A stretch of 13,709 nucleotides of DNA from CAVAWX01 sp963592385 (GCA_963592385.1 CAVAWX010000051.1:1-13709), one strand, 5' to 3'. Shown: positions 1-7,063, counted from the stretch's first letter. Program-made: numbers and translations. Notes: a model not told the origin generated them from the sequence alone.

Positions 1-1014
1 GGCATAGCCGACGGCACGCCCCATCACGCCGCCCGAGACGCAGCCCGGGACAGAAGAAAACATGCGATGCGCGTCGCCGCCGCAAAGCCCGCTCGCCGAA
101 CGGAGGTCGGCACGGCTACCCGGCTCGATGCATTCGCGCATAACAGCCAAGCGCCCCGCCATGCGCCCGTAAAGCTCGTCGGCTGAGGTCTGCATGGCTC
201 GCGCCTGCTGGGCAAGCACCACGTGGCCCATGGGAACGCCGCTGCGCTCAGAAGCGGCCACCAAGTCTTCGAGCCTCGCAAAGAGAAAGTCGCTCTCGCA
301 GGCACTGACGTCAGGCGCAGAAGAGGAGGCCTTCGCCGCCGCGTCGCCTCCCGCCACGGGCGCCAGCTCGATGCAGCGCTCAACGCCCTCGATGGCCTCA
401 ATGCGAGCCGCGGCATCTGCGCAGGCGTCTCCCTCTACCTCGATGGTCATGACGGCAACGCCGCCACGCTCCTGGCGCGAGAGGCTAAAGCCACAGATGT
501 TGGCTCCGCCACCGGCCAAAACCTCGGTAACGCGCGCGATGAGGCCCGGGGCGTCCACGTGGCGCACCACGTAGGTGGTGTGCAGGCCACGAAGCCTCAC
601 CTGCATGCCATCGATGCGGCTCACCTCAACCTGGCCACCGCCCACCGAGCTGCCAAGCATACTCACGTGTCCGCCACGCTCGCCAACGAGCTCGATAAGC
701 GCCGTATTGGGGTGCACGCCATCGGCCTCGCCCTCGGCAAAACCCACCTCGACGCCGCGCTCGCGTGCAATGGAAAGCGAGTCACACAGGCGCTCGTCAT
801 CGGTGGCCATGCCAAGCACGCCGGCCACGATGGCGCGGTCGGTGCCGTGCCCGCGCCCGGTCTTGGCAAAGCTGCCGTAGAGGGTCACTTTGGCCGAGGC
901 CACCTCCTCGCACAAAAGCGCGCGGGCGATGGCGCCAAGACGCGCGGCTCCCGCGGTGTGCGAGCTAGAGGGGCCAATCATCACGGGCCCGATGATGTCG
1001 AGAACGTTGGACAT
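1..1014 (-). CDS. sdaA: L-serine ammonia-lyase (serine dehydratase), fused beta-ACT-alpha chain, 3' part beyond the window
   Basis: Iron-sulfur L-serine dehydratase, which converts L-serine to pyruvate and ammonia in the cytoplasm. The first 338 codons are visible, open to the window edge without a stop, so the gene is truncated by the window and not broken. The beta domain covers about residues 1-138, with GPSSSHT at 14-20, TGRGHGTD at 52-59 and HPNT at 101-104. An ACT-type regulatory domain follows at about 146-218, then a linker rich in Ala and Ser. The start of the alpha domain is visible from about 240, including SGLCGGD near 308-314. The Fe-S cysteines of the alpha domain would lie outside the window. 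The ATG at 1014 is preceded by GGGAGG with 5 nt spacing. A terminator hairpin lies between this gene and the upstream TRIC gene, so it probably has its own promoter. In Bacillus-type enzymes beta-ACT and alpha are separate proteins; here they share one reading frame. Family assignment is firm; the fusion is seen directly. Confidence 0.93.
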   Translation of the reverse strand, partial: MSNVLDIIGPVMIGPSSSHTAGAARLGAIARALLCEEVASAKVTLYGSFAKTGRGHGTDRAIVAGVLGMATDDERLCDSLSIARERGVEVGFAEGEADGVHPNTALIELVGERGGHVSMLGSSVGGGQVEVSRIDGMQVRLRGLHTTYVVRHVDAPGLIARVTEVLAGGGANICGFSLSRQERGGVAVMTIEVEGDACADAAARIEAIEGVERCIELAPVAGGDAAAKASSSAPDVSACESDFLFARLEDLVAASERSGVPMGHVVLAQQARAMQTSADELYGRMAGRLAVMRECIEPGSRADLRSASGLCGGDAHRMFSSVPGCVSGGVMGRAVGYA

Positions 1015-1113
1015 GGTGGCCTCCCAGTTTGTCATCAGCAAGACGCGGGCAAATACAGGCACGCAAGAGAGGGACGGGGCGCATTCGCTCGCGAGCTCGG
1101 GTTCCGCCCGTCG

Positions 1114-1135
1114 GACAAAGGCCGCAAAACGGCCT
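1114..1135 (-). terminator. Rho-independent terminator after the TRIC gene
   Basis: On the minus strand a 6-bp stem AGGCCG/CGGCCT with a 5-nt TTTTG loop is followed by TTTGT. It lies 21 nt after the TRIC stop codon and about 100 nt before the sdaA start. It plausibly ends the clpP-clpX-TRIC transcript. The U tract is short, so strength is uncertain. Confidence 0.5.
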
Positions 1136-1155
1136 CGCAACCGAGGCGACTCCGC

Positions 1156-1890
1156 CTAGCGGCGCCTCGTGCGCGATTTGGGCCTCACGCGCCTCCGCAC
1201 GCCCCTGGTCGCAGCGGCGGCCACGGCCTTTGCCTTGGGCGTGAGGTCGGCCTCGTCATGCGTACGCCAGTCAAAGCGGATGCTGAGGTAACGCAGCAGC
1301 ACCACGCAGGCAAGGCAGGCAAAGCCGGCGAGCACGAGCGGGCAATCGAGAAACGCTAGCAGGGCAAAGACGGCAGAGCCCGCAAGGCAGGCCACGGCGT
1401 AGTAGTTAGAGCCCTGGAAGATGGCCGGAGTGATGCCGGCAAACGAATCACGTAGGGCGCCGCCGCCCACAGCCGTGAACACGCCCATGATCACCACGTA
1501 GAGCGGGTCGAGCCCAACGGCAAAGGCCTTGCTCGCGCCAGCGAGCGAGAACAGCGCCACGCTCAACGTGTCAGCGAACAGGATGGAGCGCTCAAAGTTC
1601 ATGAACAGGCCGCGGAAGTAAAAGGCGACCAAACAAATCGCCAGAGACACCCAGATGAGGTCGGGATGCTGCATAAAGTAGACGTCCTTGGCCCCCATAA
1701 GCAGGTCTCGGACAATGCCGCCGCCAAAGCCGGTGAGAAATCCCGCCACCGTAGTGCCTACCACGTCGAGCCTGCGGCGGCAGCCGAACATGGCGCCCGT
1801 GAGCACGCCCACGACCACCGATGCGTAGTCAACGACGACGGGGACCGACAGAACGGTCCCCGCCTGTGTCATGAACAGAAAGGCGTCCAC
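1156..1890 (-). CDS. TRIC-type cation channel family membrane protein (YadS/YicG, UPF0126-like)
   Basis: Polytopic inner-membrane protein of 244 residues in the prokaryotic TRIC family, trimeric channels thought to conduct monovalent cations. The family's internal duplication is visible: GFGGGIVRD at 54-62 and AVGGGALRD at 140-148 are the paired glycine-rich segments, each followed by further hydrophobic helices. About seven membrane segments fall between residues 10 and 205. The last 28 residues form a very basic tail ending RTRRR. The predicted start is a GTG at 1890, only one base after the clpX stop, with no clear Shine-Dalgarno, which points to translational coupling with clpX. An ATG at 1872 (residue 7) is an alternative start, also without a clear ribosome-binding site. 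A terminator follows the stop. The substrate and reason for its link to clpX are unknown; the family call is solid. Confidence 0.85.
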   Translation of the reverse strand: MDAFLFMTQAGTVLSVPVVVDYASVVVGVLTGAMFGCRRRLDVVGTTVAGFLTGFGGGIVRDLLMGAKDVYFMQHPDLIWVSLAICLVAFYFRGLFMNFERSILFADTLSVALFSLAGASKAFAVGLDPLYVVIMGVFTAVGGGALRDSFAGITPAIFQGSNYYAVACLAGSAVFALLAFLDCPLVLAGFACLACVVLLRYLSIRFDWRTHDEADLTPKAKAVAAAATRGVRRRVRPKSRTRRR

Positions 1891-1891
1891 G

Positions 1892-3277
1892 TTATGCGGT
1901 GCGGTGGTCGGCCTTGTGCGTGCGCACGAACTTGGGCTGCTCGGTGCCGTCCACGGACTCCTTGGTCACGATGACGGAGCTCACCGTAAGGTCGCTCGGC
2001 ACGTCGAACATGGTCTGTTGGAGCGTCTTCTCGGCGATGGCGCGCAGGCCACGGGCGCCGGTCTTGCGCTCGAGCGCCAGGCGGGCCATCTCGCGCAGGG
2101 CCTCCGGCTCAAACTCGAGCTGAACGCCCTCAAGCTCGAACATGCGGCGGTACTGCTTCACGATGGCGTTACGCGGCTCGGTGAGGATGCGCACGAGGTC
2201 GTCTTCGGTGAGCTGCTTGGTGGAGCAGATGACCGGGATACGGCCCACGAACTCGGGAATCATGCCGAACTTGTGCAGGTCCATCGGGGTGACCTCGGAC
2301 ATGAGCTCGTTGTCGGACTCGCTGACCTTGGTGGCGAGCTCGGAGTTGAAGCCGATGCCCTTCTTGCCAATGCGATCGGCCACGATCTTGTCCAGCCCGA
2401 CGAAGGCGCCGCCGCAGATGAACAGGATGTTGGTGGTGTCGATCTTGATGAGCTCCTGCTGCGGGTGCTTGCGGCCACCCTGGGGCGGCACGCTGGCGAC
2501 GGTGCCCTCGAGAATCTTGAGCAGCGACTGCTGCACGCCCTCGCCCGAGACGTCACGCGTGATGGAGAGGTTCTCGGCCTTGCGAGCGACCTTGTCGATC
2601 TCGTCGATGTAGATGATGCCGATCTGCGCGCGTGCAATGTCGCCATCGGCGGCGGCGATCAGCTTGCGCAGGATGTTCTCAACGTCCTCGCCCACGTAGC
2701 CGGCCTCGGTGAGGGCCGTGGCGTCGGCGATGGCGAAGGGCACGTCGAGTATGCGCGCGAGCGTCTGGGCGAGCAGCGTCTTGCCGCAGCCCGTCGGGCC
2801 CAGCAGCAGGATGTTCGACTTGGCCAGCTCGACCTCGTCGCCGTCCTCGTCCGAAAACGCGTCCTCGCCGCCGTCGGCGCCCGACAGCCCGAGCGCCACG
2901 CGCTTGTAGTGGTTGTAGACGGCCACGGACAGGGCCTTCTTCGCCTTGTCCTGCCCGATGACGTACTGGGACAGCTCGGCGTCGATCTCGCGCGGGGTGG
3001 GCAGCTCTTCAAGCGACAGCAGCCCCTCGGTGCGGCCTTCGGCCTGGGGCAGGTCGTCGGGAAAGCCGCAGGTGTCGAGCTCGATGCCCTCCTCGATCAT
3101 GATGTCGGTGCAGGCGCCCACGCACTCGTCGCAGATGTAGACCCCGTCGCCCGAGATGAGCTTCTGCACCTCGTTTTGGGTCTTGCCGCAAAACGAGCAG
3201 CGCAGAAGCGGGGTGAACCCGCCCATGCCGCCGTGGCCGCCGTGCCCGCCGTATGCGCCGTCGAAACCGTCGTCCAT
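1892..3277 (-). CDS. clpX: ATP-dependent Clp protease ATP-binding subunit ClpX
   Basis: AAA+ unfoldase that delivers substrates to the ClpP peptidase; 461 residues. An N-terminal zinc-binding domain carries Cys27, Cys30, Cys49 and Cys52. The AAA+ core shows Walker A GPTGCGKT (160-167), pore-loop GYVG (193-196), Walker B IIYIDEID (221-228), the GGRKHP loop (267-272), the ClpP-docking IGF loop (308-310) and sensor-2 GARGLR (407-412). Two oddities are a glycine/histidine-rich leader before the zinc domain (residues 4-20) and an acidic insert at about 134-150. The ATG at 3277 lies 4 nt after the clpP stop, with AGAAGGA inside the end of clpP as ribosome-binding site. It is second in the clpP-clpX-TRIC operon. 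All motifs needed for activity are present. Confidence 0.98.
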   Translation of the reverse strand: MDDGFDGAYGGHGGHGGMGGFTPLLRCSFCGKTQNEVQKLISGDGVYICDECVGACTDIMIEEGIELDTCGFPDDLPQAEGRTEGLLSLEELPTPREIDAELSQYVIGQDKAKKALSVAVYNHYKRVALGLSGADGGEDAFSDEDGDEVELAKSNILLLGPTGCGKTLLAQTLARILDVPFAIADATALTEAGYVGEDVENILRKLIAAADGDIARAQIGIIYIDEIDKVARKAENLSITRDVSGEGVQQSLLKILEGTVASVPPQGGRKHPQQELIKIDTTNILFICGGAFVGLDKIVADRIGKKGIGFNSELATKVSESDNELMSEVTPMDLHKFGMIPEFVGRIPVICSTKQLTEDDLVRILTEPRNAIVKQYRRMFELEGVQLEFEPEALREMARLALERKTGARGLRAIAEKTLQQTMFDVPSDLTVSSVIVTKESVDGTEQPKFVRTHKADHRTA

Positions 3278-3281
3278 CGCG

Positions 3282-3923
3282 CTAGTCCTTCTTCTCCGCG
3301 GCCTTGTCGGCGGTCTCCGAGCGCGACAAGACGACGTCGTCCACCAGGCCGTAGTCCTTGGCCTCGGCAGGCGTCATGAAGTTGTCCTTCTCGGTGTCTT
3401 CCTGGATCTTCTCGATGGGCTGGCCGGTGTGCTTGGCCAGGATGCCGTTGAGTTGCTCGCGCGTGTCTTTCATAAAATCCGCCATGATCTGGATGTCGGT
3501 CTGCTTGCCTTGCGCGCCGCCGGAGGGCTGGTGGATCATGATGCGCGAGTTGGGCAGGGCGAAGCGCTTGCCCGGCGCGCCGGCGGCCAGAAGCACCGCG
3601 CCCATCGACGCGGCCATCCCCAGGCACACCGTCGAGACGTCGGGCTTGATGAACTGCATCGTGTCGTAGATGGCAAGGCCTGCCGTGACCGAGCCGCCGG
3701 GCGAGTTGATGTAAAACGAGATGTCCTTGTCCGGGTCGACGCTTTCCAGGTGCAGAAGCTGCGCGACGATGGAGTTGGCCGAGGCGTCCGAGACCTCCTC
3801 GCCCAGAAAGACCACGCGGTCGTTCAGCAGCCGCGAGTAGATGTCGAAGCTGCGCTCGCCGCGCGGGGACTGCTCGATCACGTAGGGGATCAGCGGGTTT
3901 TGCACCGGTTGGTAGAGGTTCAT
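3282..3923 (-). CDS. clpP: ATP-dependent Clp protease proteolytic subunit ClpP
   Basis: Serine peptidase that forms the tetradecameric chamber used by ClpX; 213 residues, close to the usual length plus a short charged C-terminal tail. The catalytic triad is visible: Ser106 in MAASMG, His131 in MIHQPSGG and Asp180 in TEKDNF, with spacing matching E. coli Ser97/His122/Asp171. The ATG at 3923 is preceded by AAGAAAGGG about 10 nt upstream. The frame stays open well upstream, but homology begins at MNLYQPVQNP. It is the first gene of the clpP-clpX-TRIC operon, 140 nt downstream of the trigger factor stop. Only one clpP copy is present here. Confidence 0.98.
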   Translation of the reverse strand: MNLYQPVQNPLIPYVIEQSPRGERSFDIYSRLLNDRVVFLGEEVSDASANSIVAQLLHLESVDPDKDISFYINSPGGSVTAGLAIYDTMQFIKPDVSTVCLGMAASMGAVLLAAGAPGKRFALPNSRIMIHQPSGGAQGKQTDIQIMADFMKDTREQLNGILAKHTGQPIEKIQEDTEKDNFMTPAEAKDYGLVDDVVLSRSETADKAAEKKD

Positions 3924-3968
3924 GGTAGATGCGCCCTTTCTTGTCGTGCGTGGCATGTCGTCTTGCAG

Positions 3969-3974
3969 ATGATA
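3969..3974 (-). promoter_or_regulatory. Candidate -10 element for the clpP operon
   Basis: TATCAT (5 of 6 matches to TATAAT) on the minus strand, 46 nt before the clpP start, in the tig-clpP spacer. No convincing -35 box was found at 16-18 nt. Readthrough from tig is also possible. Confidence 0.3.
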
Positions 3975-4063
3975 CGCGCCCGCGCGGACGGAGTTTGCGC
4001 CGCGTGCGCTTTGCCGCGCAAGCGTCGCTTTCAGGTTCTCCGCCCGTTGCCTTCGCGGCTCGC

Positions 4064-5263
4064 CTATTTCGCGTCCGCGTCCTTTTCGGGCGCGTCGCCC
4101 GCGTCGTCCGCGTCCTTTTCGTCCTTCGCGTCCGCTTTCTTCGCGCCCGCCTTCTTGGCGGCCGTCTTCTTCGCAGCCGGCTTCTTGGCGGCTTTCTTCT
4201 TCGCGCCGCTCTCCCCCTCGGCCGCCTCCTCGACGACCTCGGCTTCGACGCTCGGCCCCTCGTAGACTACCTCTGCGGTCTCGACCAGCCACTTCGCCGC
4301 CTTCTGGCGCGCGATGGCCTCGCGCAGCACGCTGATCTGGCCGCGCTCCTCCCAGTCCGCGCGCGCGCTCTTGGCGTTCGGCAGCTTGGAAAACTCCTCG
4401 TCGAGGTCGGCGTCGTCGACCGTGAAGCCCTTCTCCTTGAACAGCGCGTCGAGGGCGAGGGCGCCGGCGGCCGTTTCCTGGGCCTGCTTGGCCACGTCGG
4501 CGTCGAACAGCTCGCGTGTGGCGCCTTGCGCGGACAAAAAAGCGTCGAAGGTCTGGCCGGAGCGCTGGAGGTTGGTGAAGAAGTCGCGCAGGATGTCGTC
4601 GCGCGTGTAGTTCAGGTAGGCCTGCGGCACCTCGCCGTGCAGGCGCTCGGCCAGCGCGTCGATGCAGCGGGTCTCCTTCAGGTTCTCCTCGTTGTCCGCG
4701 CGGCTCTTCTCCATGGCCTCGCGCACCTGAGCGCGCAGGGCGTCGATGCTCTCCACGCCGGCCTTCTCGCAGAACTCCTCGTCGGACATCGCGCCGTTGC
4801 CGGACGGGTCGTAGTAGCCGCGCAGCACGTCCACCTGCGCGTCCACGAGCGAATCCGCCACCTCGGCGGGCGGCAACGTGACCTTCACGGGCTCGTAGGT
4901 CAAAAGCTCCATCTCGGGCTTGACCTTGCCGTAGACCGTGTAGGTGAACTCCTTGCCGTCCTCGAGCGCCTCGGCGTCGTCGGAGGCCGGGTCGTTGATG
5001 AAGATGACGCCGCAGCTGTCCACGGCCTTCGGGGCGGTCGCGTTCACCACGTCGGCCGCGATCTCGGCATACACCGCCGCGTGGCCGCCGAAGTGCTGCT
5101 CCAGGATGCGGCGCGGCGCCTTGCCCGGCCGAAAGCCCGGGATGCGCGTGCGGGACAGCCGCTTGAAGTACGCGTCGACGTGCGGCTTGACCTCCTCGGG
5201 CTCCAAGCTGACGGTGACCTGCGTCTTGCCGTCGGATTCGCGTATCTCGGTCTTCACGTCCAC
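4064..5263 (-). CDS. tig: Trigger factor lacking the FKBP/PPIase domain, with Lys/Ala-rich tail
   Basis: Ribosome-associated chaperone that binds nascent chains at the exit tunnel; 399 residues. The N-terminal ribosome-binding domain (about 1-125) has the signature GFRPGKAP at 43-50, at the same position as in E. coli. The C-terminal chaperone domain covers about 158-340. Between them, where E. coli carries a PPIase domain of about 95 residues, only about 25 residues are present, so the FKBP module is absent. Residues from about 353 form a low-complexity tail with repeated AAKK units, then an acidic Asp/Lys/Ala end. The frame is open upstream through the tRNA, but GTG at 5263 is chosen because AAAAGGAG sits 8 nt before it and homology starts there. 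It follows tRNA-Leu(UAG) by 83 nt and precedes clpP, a common arrangement. Confidence 0.93.
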   Translation of the reverse strand: MDVKTEIRESDGKTQVTVSLEPEEVKPHVDAYFKRLSRTRIPGFRPGKAPRRILEQHFGGHAAVYAEIAADVVNATAPKAVDSCGVIFINDPASDDAEALEDGKEFTYTVYGKVKPEMELLTYEPVKVTLPPAEVADSLVDAQVDVLRGYYDPSGNGAMSDEEFCEKAGVESIDALRAQVREAMEKSRADNEENLKETRCIDALAERLHGEVPQAYLNYTRDDILRDFFTNLQRSGQTFDAFLSAQGATRELFDADVAKQAQETAAGALALDALFKEKGFTVDDADLDEEFSKLPNAKSARADWEERGQISVLREAIARQKAAKWLVETAEVVYEGPSVEAEVVEEAAEGESGAKKKAAKKPAAKKTAAKKAGAKKADAKDEKDADDAGDAPEKDADAK

Positions 5264-5271
5264 GTCTACTG

Positions 5272-5279
5272 CTCCTTTT
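5272..5279 (-). promoter_or_regulatory. Ribosome binding site fixing the tig start
   Basis: AAAAGGAG on the minus strand, 8 nt before the GTG at 5263. A second in-frame GTG two codons later is too far from it. This excludes the longer in-frame reading that would run into the tRNA. Confidence 0.75.
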
Positions 5280-5295
5280 GTCCGTGCCGCGCGAC

Positions 5296-5320
5296 GCGTG
5301 GGCGAACACATGCCCCACGC
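5296..5320 (-). other. Stem-loop between tRNA-Leu(UAG) and tig
   Basis: A 7-bp perfect stem GCGTGGG/CCCACGC with an 11-nt loop lies 26 nt after the tRNA 3' end. No U tract follows on the minus strand, so it is more likely an RNA-processing or 5'UTR structure than a terminator. This role is inferred. Confidence 0.3.
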
Positions 5321-5346
5321 CGCATCTCGTCGTTTACCTGCGCACA

Positions 5347-5435
5347 TGGTACGGGCGAAAGGATTTGAACCTTCACGGGACGCAATGCCCACCGGGACCT
5401 AAACCCGGCGCGTCTGCCAATTCCGCCACGCCCGC
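5347..5435 (-). tRNA. tRNA-Leu, anticodon UAG
   Basis: Complete class II tRNA with an encoded CCA end (5347-5349). The acceptor arm GCGGGCG pairs with CGCCCGT, with one G-U pair at position 1-72. The anticodon stem CCGGG/CCCGG encloses loop TTTAGGT, giving anticodon UAG for CUA leucine codons. A long variable arm (around TGGGCATTGCGTCCC) and the T-loop TTCAAAT are present. It reads in the same direction as tig and may share its transcript. Confidence 0.96.
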
Positions 5436-5479
5436 ATATGCGTGAAAAAGCACCGCCCGTTCGCGGCGCACAGCGCTCG

Positions 5480-5485
5480 ATTGTA
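5480..5485 (-). promoter_or_regulatory. Candidate -10 element for tRNA-Leu(UAG) and tig
   Basis: TACAAT (5 of 6 matches to the -10 consensus) in the context GCTACAAT, 44 nt before the tRNA 5' end. The same GCTACA core occurs before secG. No good -35 box was seen. Confidence 0.4.
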
Positions 5486-5555
5486 GCGTAGTTGCGCGAG
5501 TGCGCCCGCGCTCGTGGGCAAGAAAGCCGCGAAAACGCAACTCCGCGCCCGGATG

Positions 5556-5570
5556 GCGGGTGAAGCGGGG
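5556..5570 (+). repeat. Intergenic GCGGGTGAAG element, copy in DUF47-tRNA spacer
   Basis: GCGGGTGAAGCGGGG lies 17 nt after the DUF47 stop. It is one of several similar short elements in spacers of this window, and almost identical to the one at 11494. Confidence 0.4.
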
Positions 5571-5587
5571 TAGAGGCGCTGCGGCTG

Positions 5588-6265
5588 CTAGGAGTTCTTC
5601 ATGATGACCATGAGCATGGTGTCGCCGGCGTCTTCGGCCGAATCGCAGCAGTTCTCGAGCGCCGACAGCACGCCGCCCATGCCGAAGGCGTCGACCTTGG
5701 TGTTGGGGTCGTCGGATTCCTCGGCGCGCTTGTACAGCTCGTGCATGCTGCGGATATAGGCGCGGTCGCCCACGTCCTCGTAGTCGTTGACCTTCACGAT
5801 CCACTCGCGCAGCGCCCCGGGCTGCTTGTAGTCCACGAAGCGCTCGCAGGCCGCGTGCAGGGCCTGCGTGGCCTCCAGCACGATGTTGGCCATGTCCACG
5901 ACCTCGCGCGAGACGTTCTTCACGTTGTACATGTACATGCGCTGCAAGACCTCGTCGATGTGGTCGACGACGCTGTCGAGCTCGCTGGCAAGCGTCAGGA
6001 TGTCCTCGCGCTCGATCGGCGTGACGAACTCGGTGACGAGGTGCGCGGCGATCTCGTGGGTGATCTCGTCAGAGGCCTCCTCGATGGCGTGGAACTTCTC
6101 GTAGGCCTTAAGCGAGCCTTCGACTTTGCCCACCTTGCCGCTTTGGCCCTCCTCGTAGTTGTACTCGAGCCACTTCACCATTTCCTCGGCGTACGAGACG
6201 GCGTGGGCGCTGATCTGCACGAACGCGTCGAAGTAGTCGAACTTCCTCTTGCTCTTGCGGGCCAT
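5588..6265 (-). CDS. DUF47 family PhoU-like protein
   Basis: A 225-residue all-helical protein of the DUF47/PhoU-related family (TIGR00153-like), often a regulator or partner of Pit-type phosphate transporters. Visible signatures are the acidic helix EEASDEITHEI at 62-72 and the family segment TPIEREDI at 82-89, followed by SELDSVVDHID; these acidic motifs resemble PhoU metal-binding helices. There is no signal peptide or membrane segment, so it is predicted cytoplasmic. The ATG at 6265 has GAGGAG about 7 nt upstream. It begins 18 nt after the apt stop, so the two are probably co-transcribed. No phosphate permease gene is in the window, although DUF47 genes commonly sit next to one. Family is clear; the exact role here is unknown. 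Confidence 0.88.
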   Translation of the reverse strand: MARKSKRKFDYFDAFVQISAHAVSYAEEMVKWLEYNYEEGQSGKVGKVEGSLKAYEKFHAIEEASDEITHEIAAHLVTEFVTPIEREDILTLASELDSVVDHIDEVLQRMYMYNVKNVSREVVDMANIVLEATQALHAACERFVDYKQPGALREWIVKVNDYEDVGDRAYIRSMHELYKRAEESDDPNTKVDAFGMGGVLSALENCCDSAEDAGDTMLMVIMKNS

Positions 6266-6283
6266 GGGCGTCTCCTCGCGCTC

Positions 6284-6829
6284 CTAGTAGTCCTCGACTT
6301 GCACGAGGCTGAAAAACTCCGCGTCCGTGACCTGCGCCATCTGCGCGCGGGCGTCGAAGGGCACGAGCTCCAGCAGAAAGCCCAGGCCGGCCAATTTCGC
6401 GCCGCTTTGCTGCACGAGCTTCACGCAGGCCGCCGCCGTGCCGCCCGTGGCGATGAGGTCGTCCACCACGAGGGCCACATCCCCCGGCCCCATGGCGTCG
6501 ACGTGCATTTCCAGCGAGGCGGAGCCGTATTCCAGCTCGTAGGATTGGGTGAAGGTGGCGCGGGGCAGCTTGCCCGGCTTGCGGGCGGGCACGAAGCCGG
6601 CGCCCAGCTTGCAGGCCACGGGCGCGCCCACGAGAAAGCCGCGGGCCTCGGCGCCGACCACCTTCGTCACGCCGCAATCGGCGAAATGGCCCGCGATCGC
6701 GTCGACGACGGCGGAGAAGCCGTCCGCGTCGGCGATGAGCGGGGTGATGTCTTTGAAGGTGACGCCGGGTTCGGGGTAGTCGGGGATTTCGGCTATGAGC
6801 GACTCGAAATCGAAGGTGGACGCGGGCAT
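6284..6829 (-). CDS. apt: Adenine phosphoribosyltransferase
   Basis: Purine salvage enzyme that makes AMP and pyrophosphate from adenine and PRPP in the cytoplasm. The 181-residue length is about the usual 170-180. The PRPP-binding loop VVDDLIATGGTA is at 121-132. Other family motifs are EARGF at 61-65, RKPGKLP at 83-89 (flexible loop) and YELEYG at 97-102. It is the first gene of a two-gene unit with the DUF47 gene 18 nt downstream. Upstream lies a long spacer with a terminator for the preceding tRNA and a candidate promoter near 6884. Confidence 0.96.
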   Translation of the reverse strand: MPASTFDFESLIAEIPDYPEPGVTFKDITPLIADADGFSAVVDAIAGHFADCGVTKVVGAEARGFLVGAPVACKLGAGFVPARKPGKLPRATFTQSYELEYGSASLEMHVDAMGPGDVALVVDDLIATGGTAAACVKLVQQSGAKLAGLGFLLELVPFDARAQMAQVTDAEFFSLVQVEDY

Positions 6830-6860
6830 GAGCGCTCCTCACGTGTGGGCGGCGGACATA

Positions 6861-6889
6861 TGCGGTGAAAAAACAACCGCACTAGGATA
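6861..6889 (-). promoter_or_regulatory. Candidate apt promoter and leader hairpin
   Basis: On the minus strand TATCCT (6884-6889) in the context GCTATCCTA resembles a -10 element about 55 nt before the apt start. Just downstream is a 6-bp stem TGCGGT/ACCGCA around a T-rich 9-nt loop (6861-6881). No good -35 was seen, and whether the stem-loop has a regulatory role is unknown. Confidence 0.3.
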
Positions 6890-7039
6890 GCGCAAAAGCG
6901 CAATGCGCGATGGAGGGGCGGGGCGTTTTTCGGGCGGTGCCGGGTGAAAACGGCGGCGAAGGGACGCGGCAAGAGGCGGCGCGTTTTTCGCCAAGCGGCG
7001 AGCGGCGGCGCCTTCGCCGAGCGCGCGCAGATAGTGAAA

Positions 7040-7063
7040 GAGGCGGCCCGTTGGGACCGCCTC
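7040..7063 (-). terminator. Terminator after tRNA-Leu(GAG)
   Basis: A 10-bp stem with one C/A mismatch, GAGGCGGTCC/GGGCCGCCTC around a 4-nt loop, is followed on the minus strand by TTTC. It lies 10 nt after the tRNA CCA end. It separates the secG-tRNA transcript from apt. On the plus strand the same hairpin is followed by GGCGTTTT, so it might act in both directions. Confidence 0.7.

Noticed and set aside
1871..3379. Plus-strand open frame opposite clpX
   Set aside because: Antisense to clpX; Leu/Val/Asp/His-rich translation arising from GC-biased codons, no start signal.
3924..5318. Minus-strand upstream extension of clpP through tig
   Set aside because: The open frame upstream of clpP overlaps tig in another frame and is Arg/Gly-rich noise; clpP starts at 3923 by homology and ribosome-binding site.
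3929..5368. Plus-strand open frame opposite tig
   Set aside because: Antisense to trigger factor; no motif and composition typical of a shadow frame.
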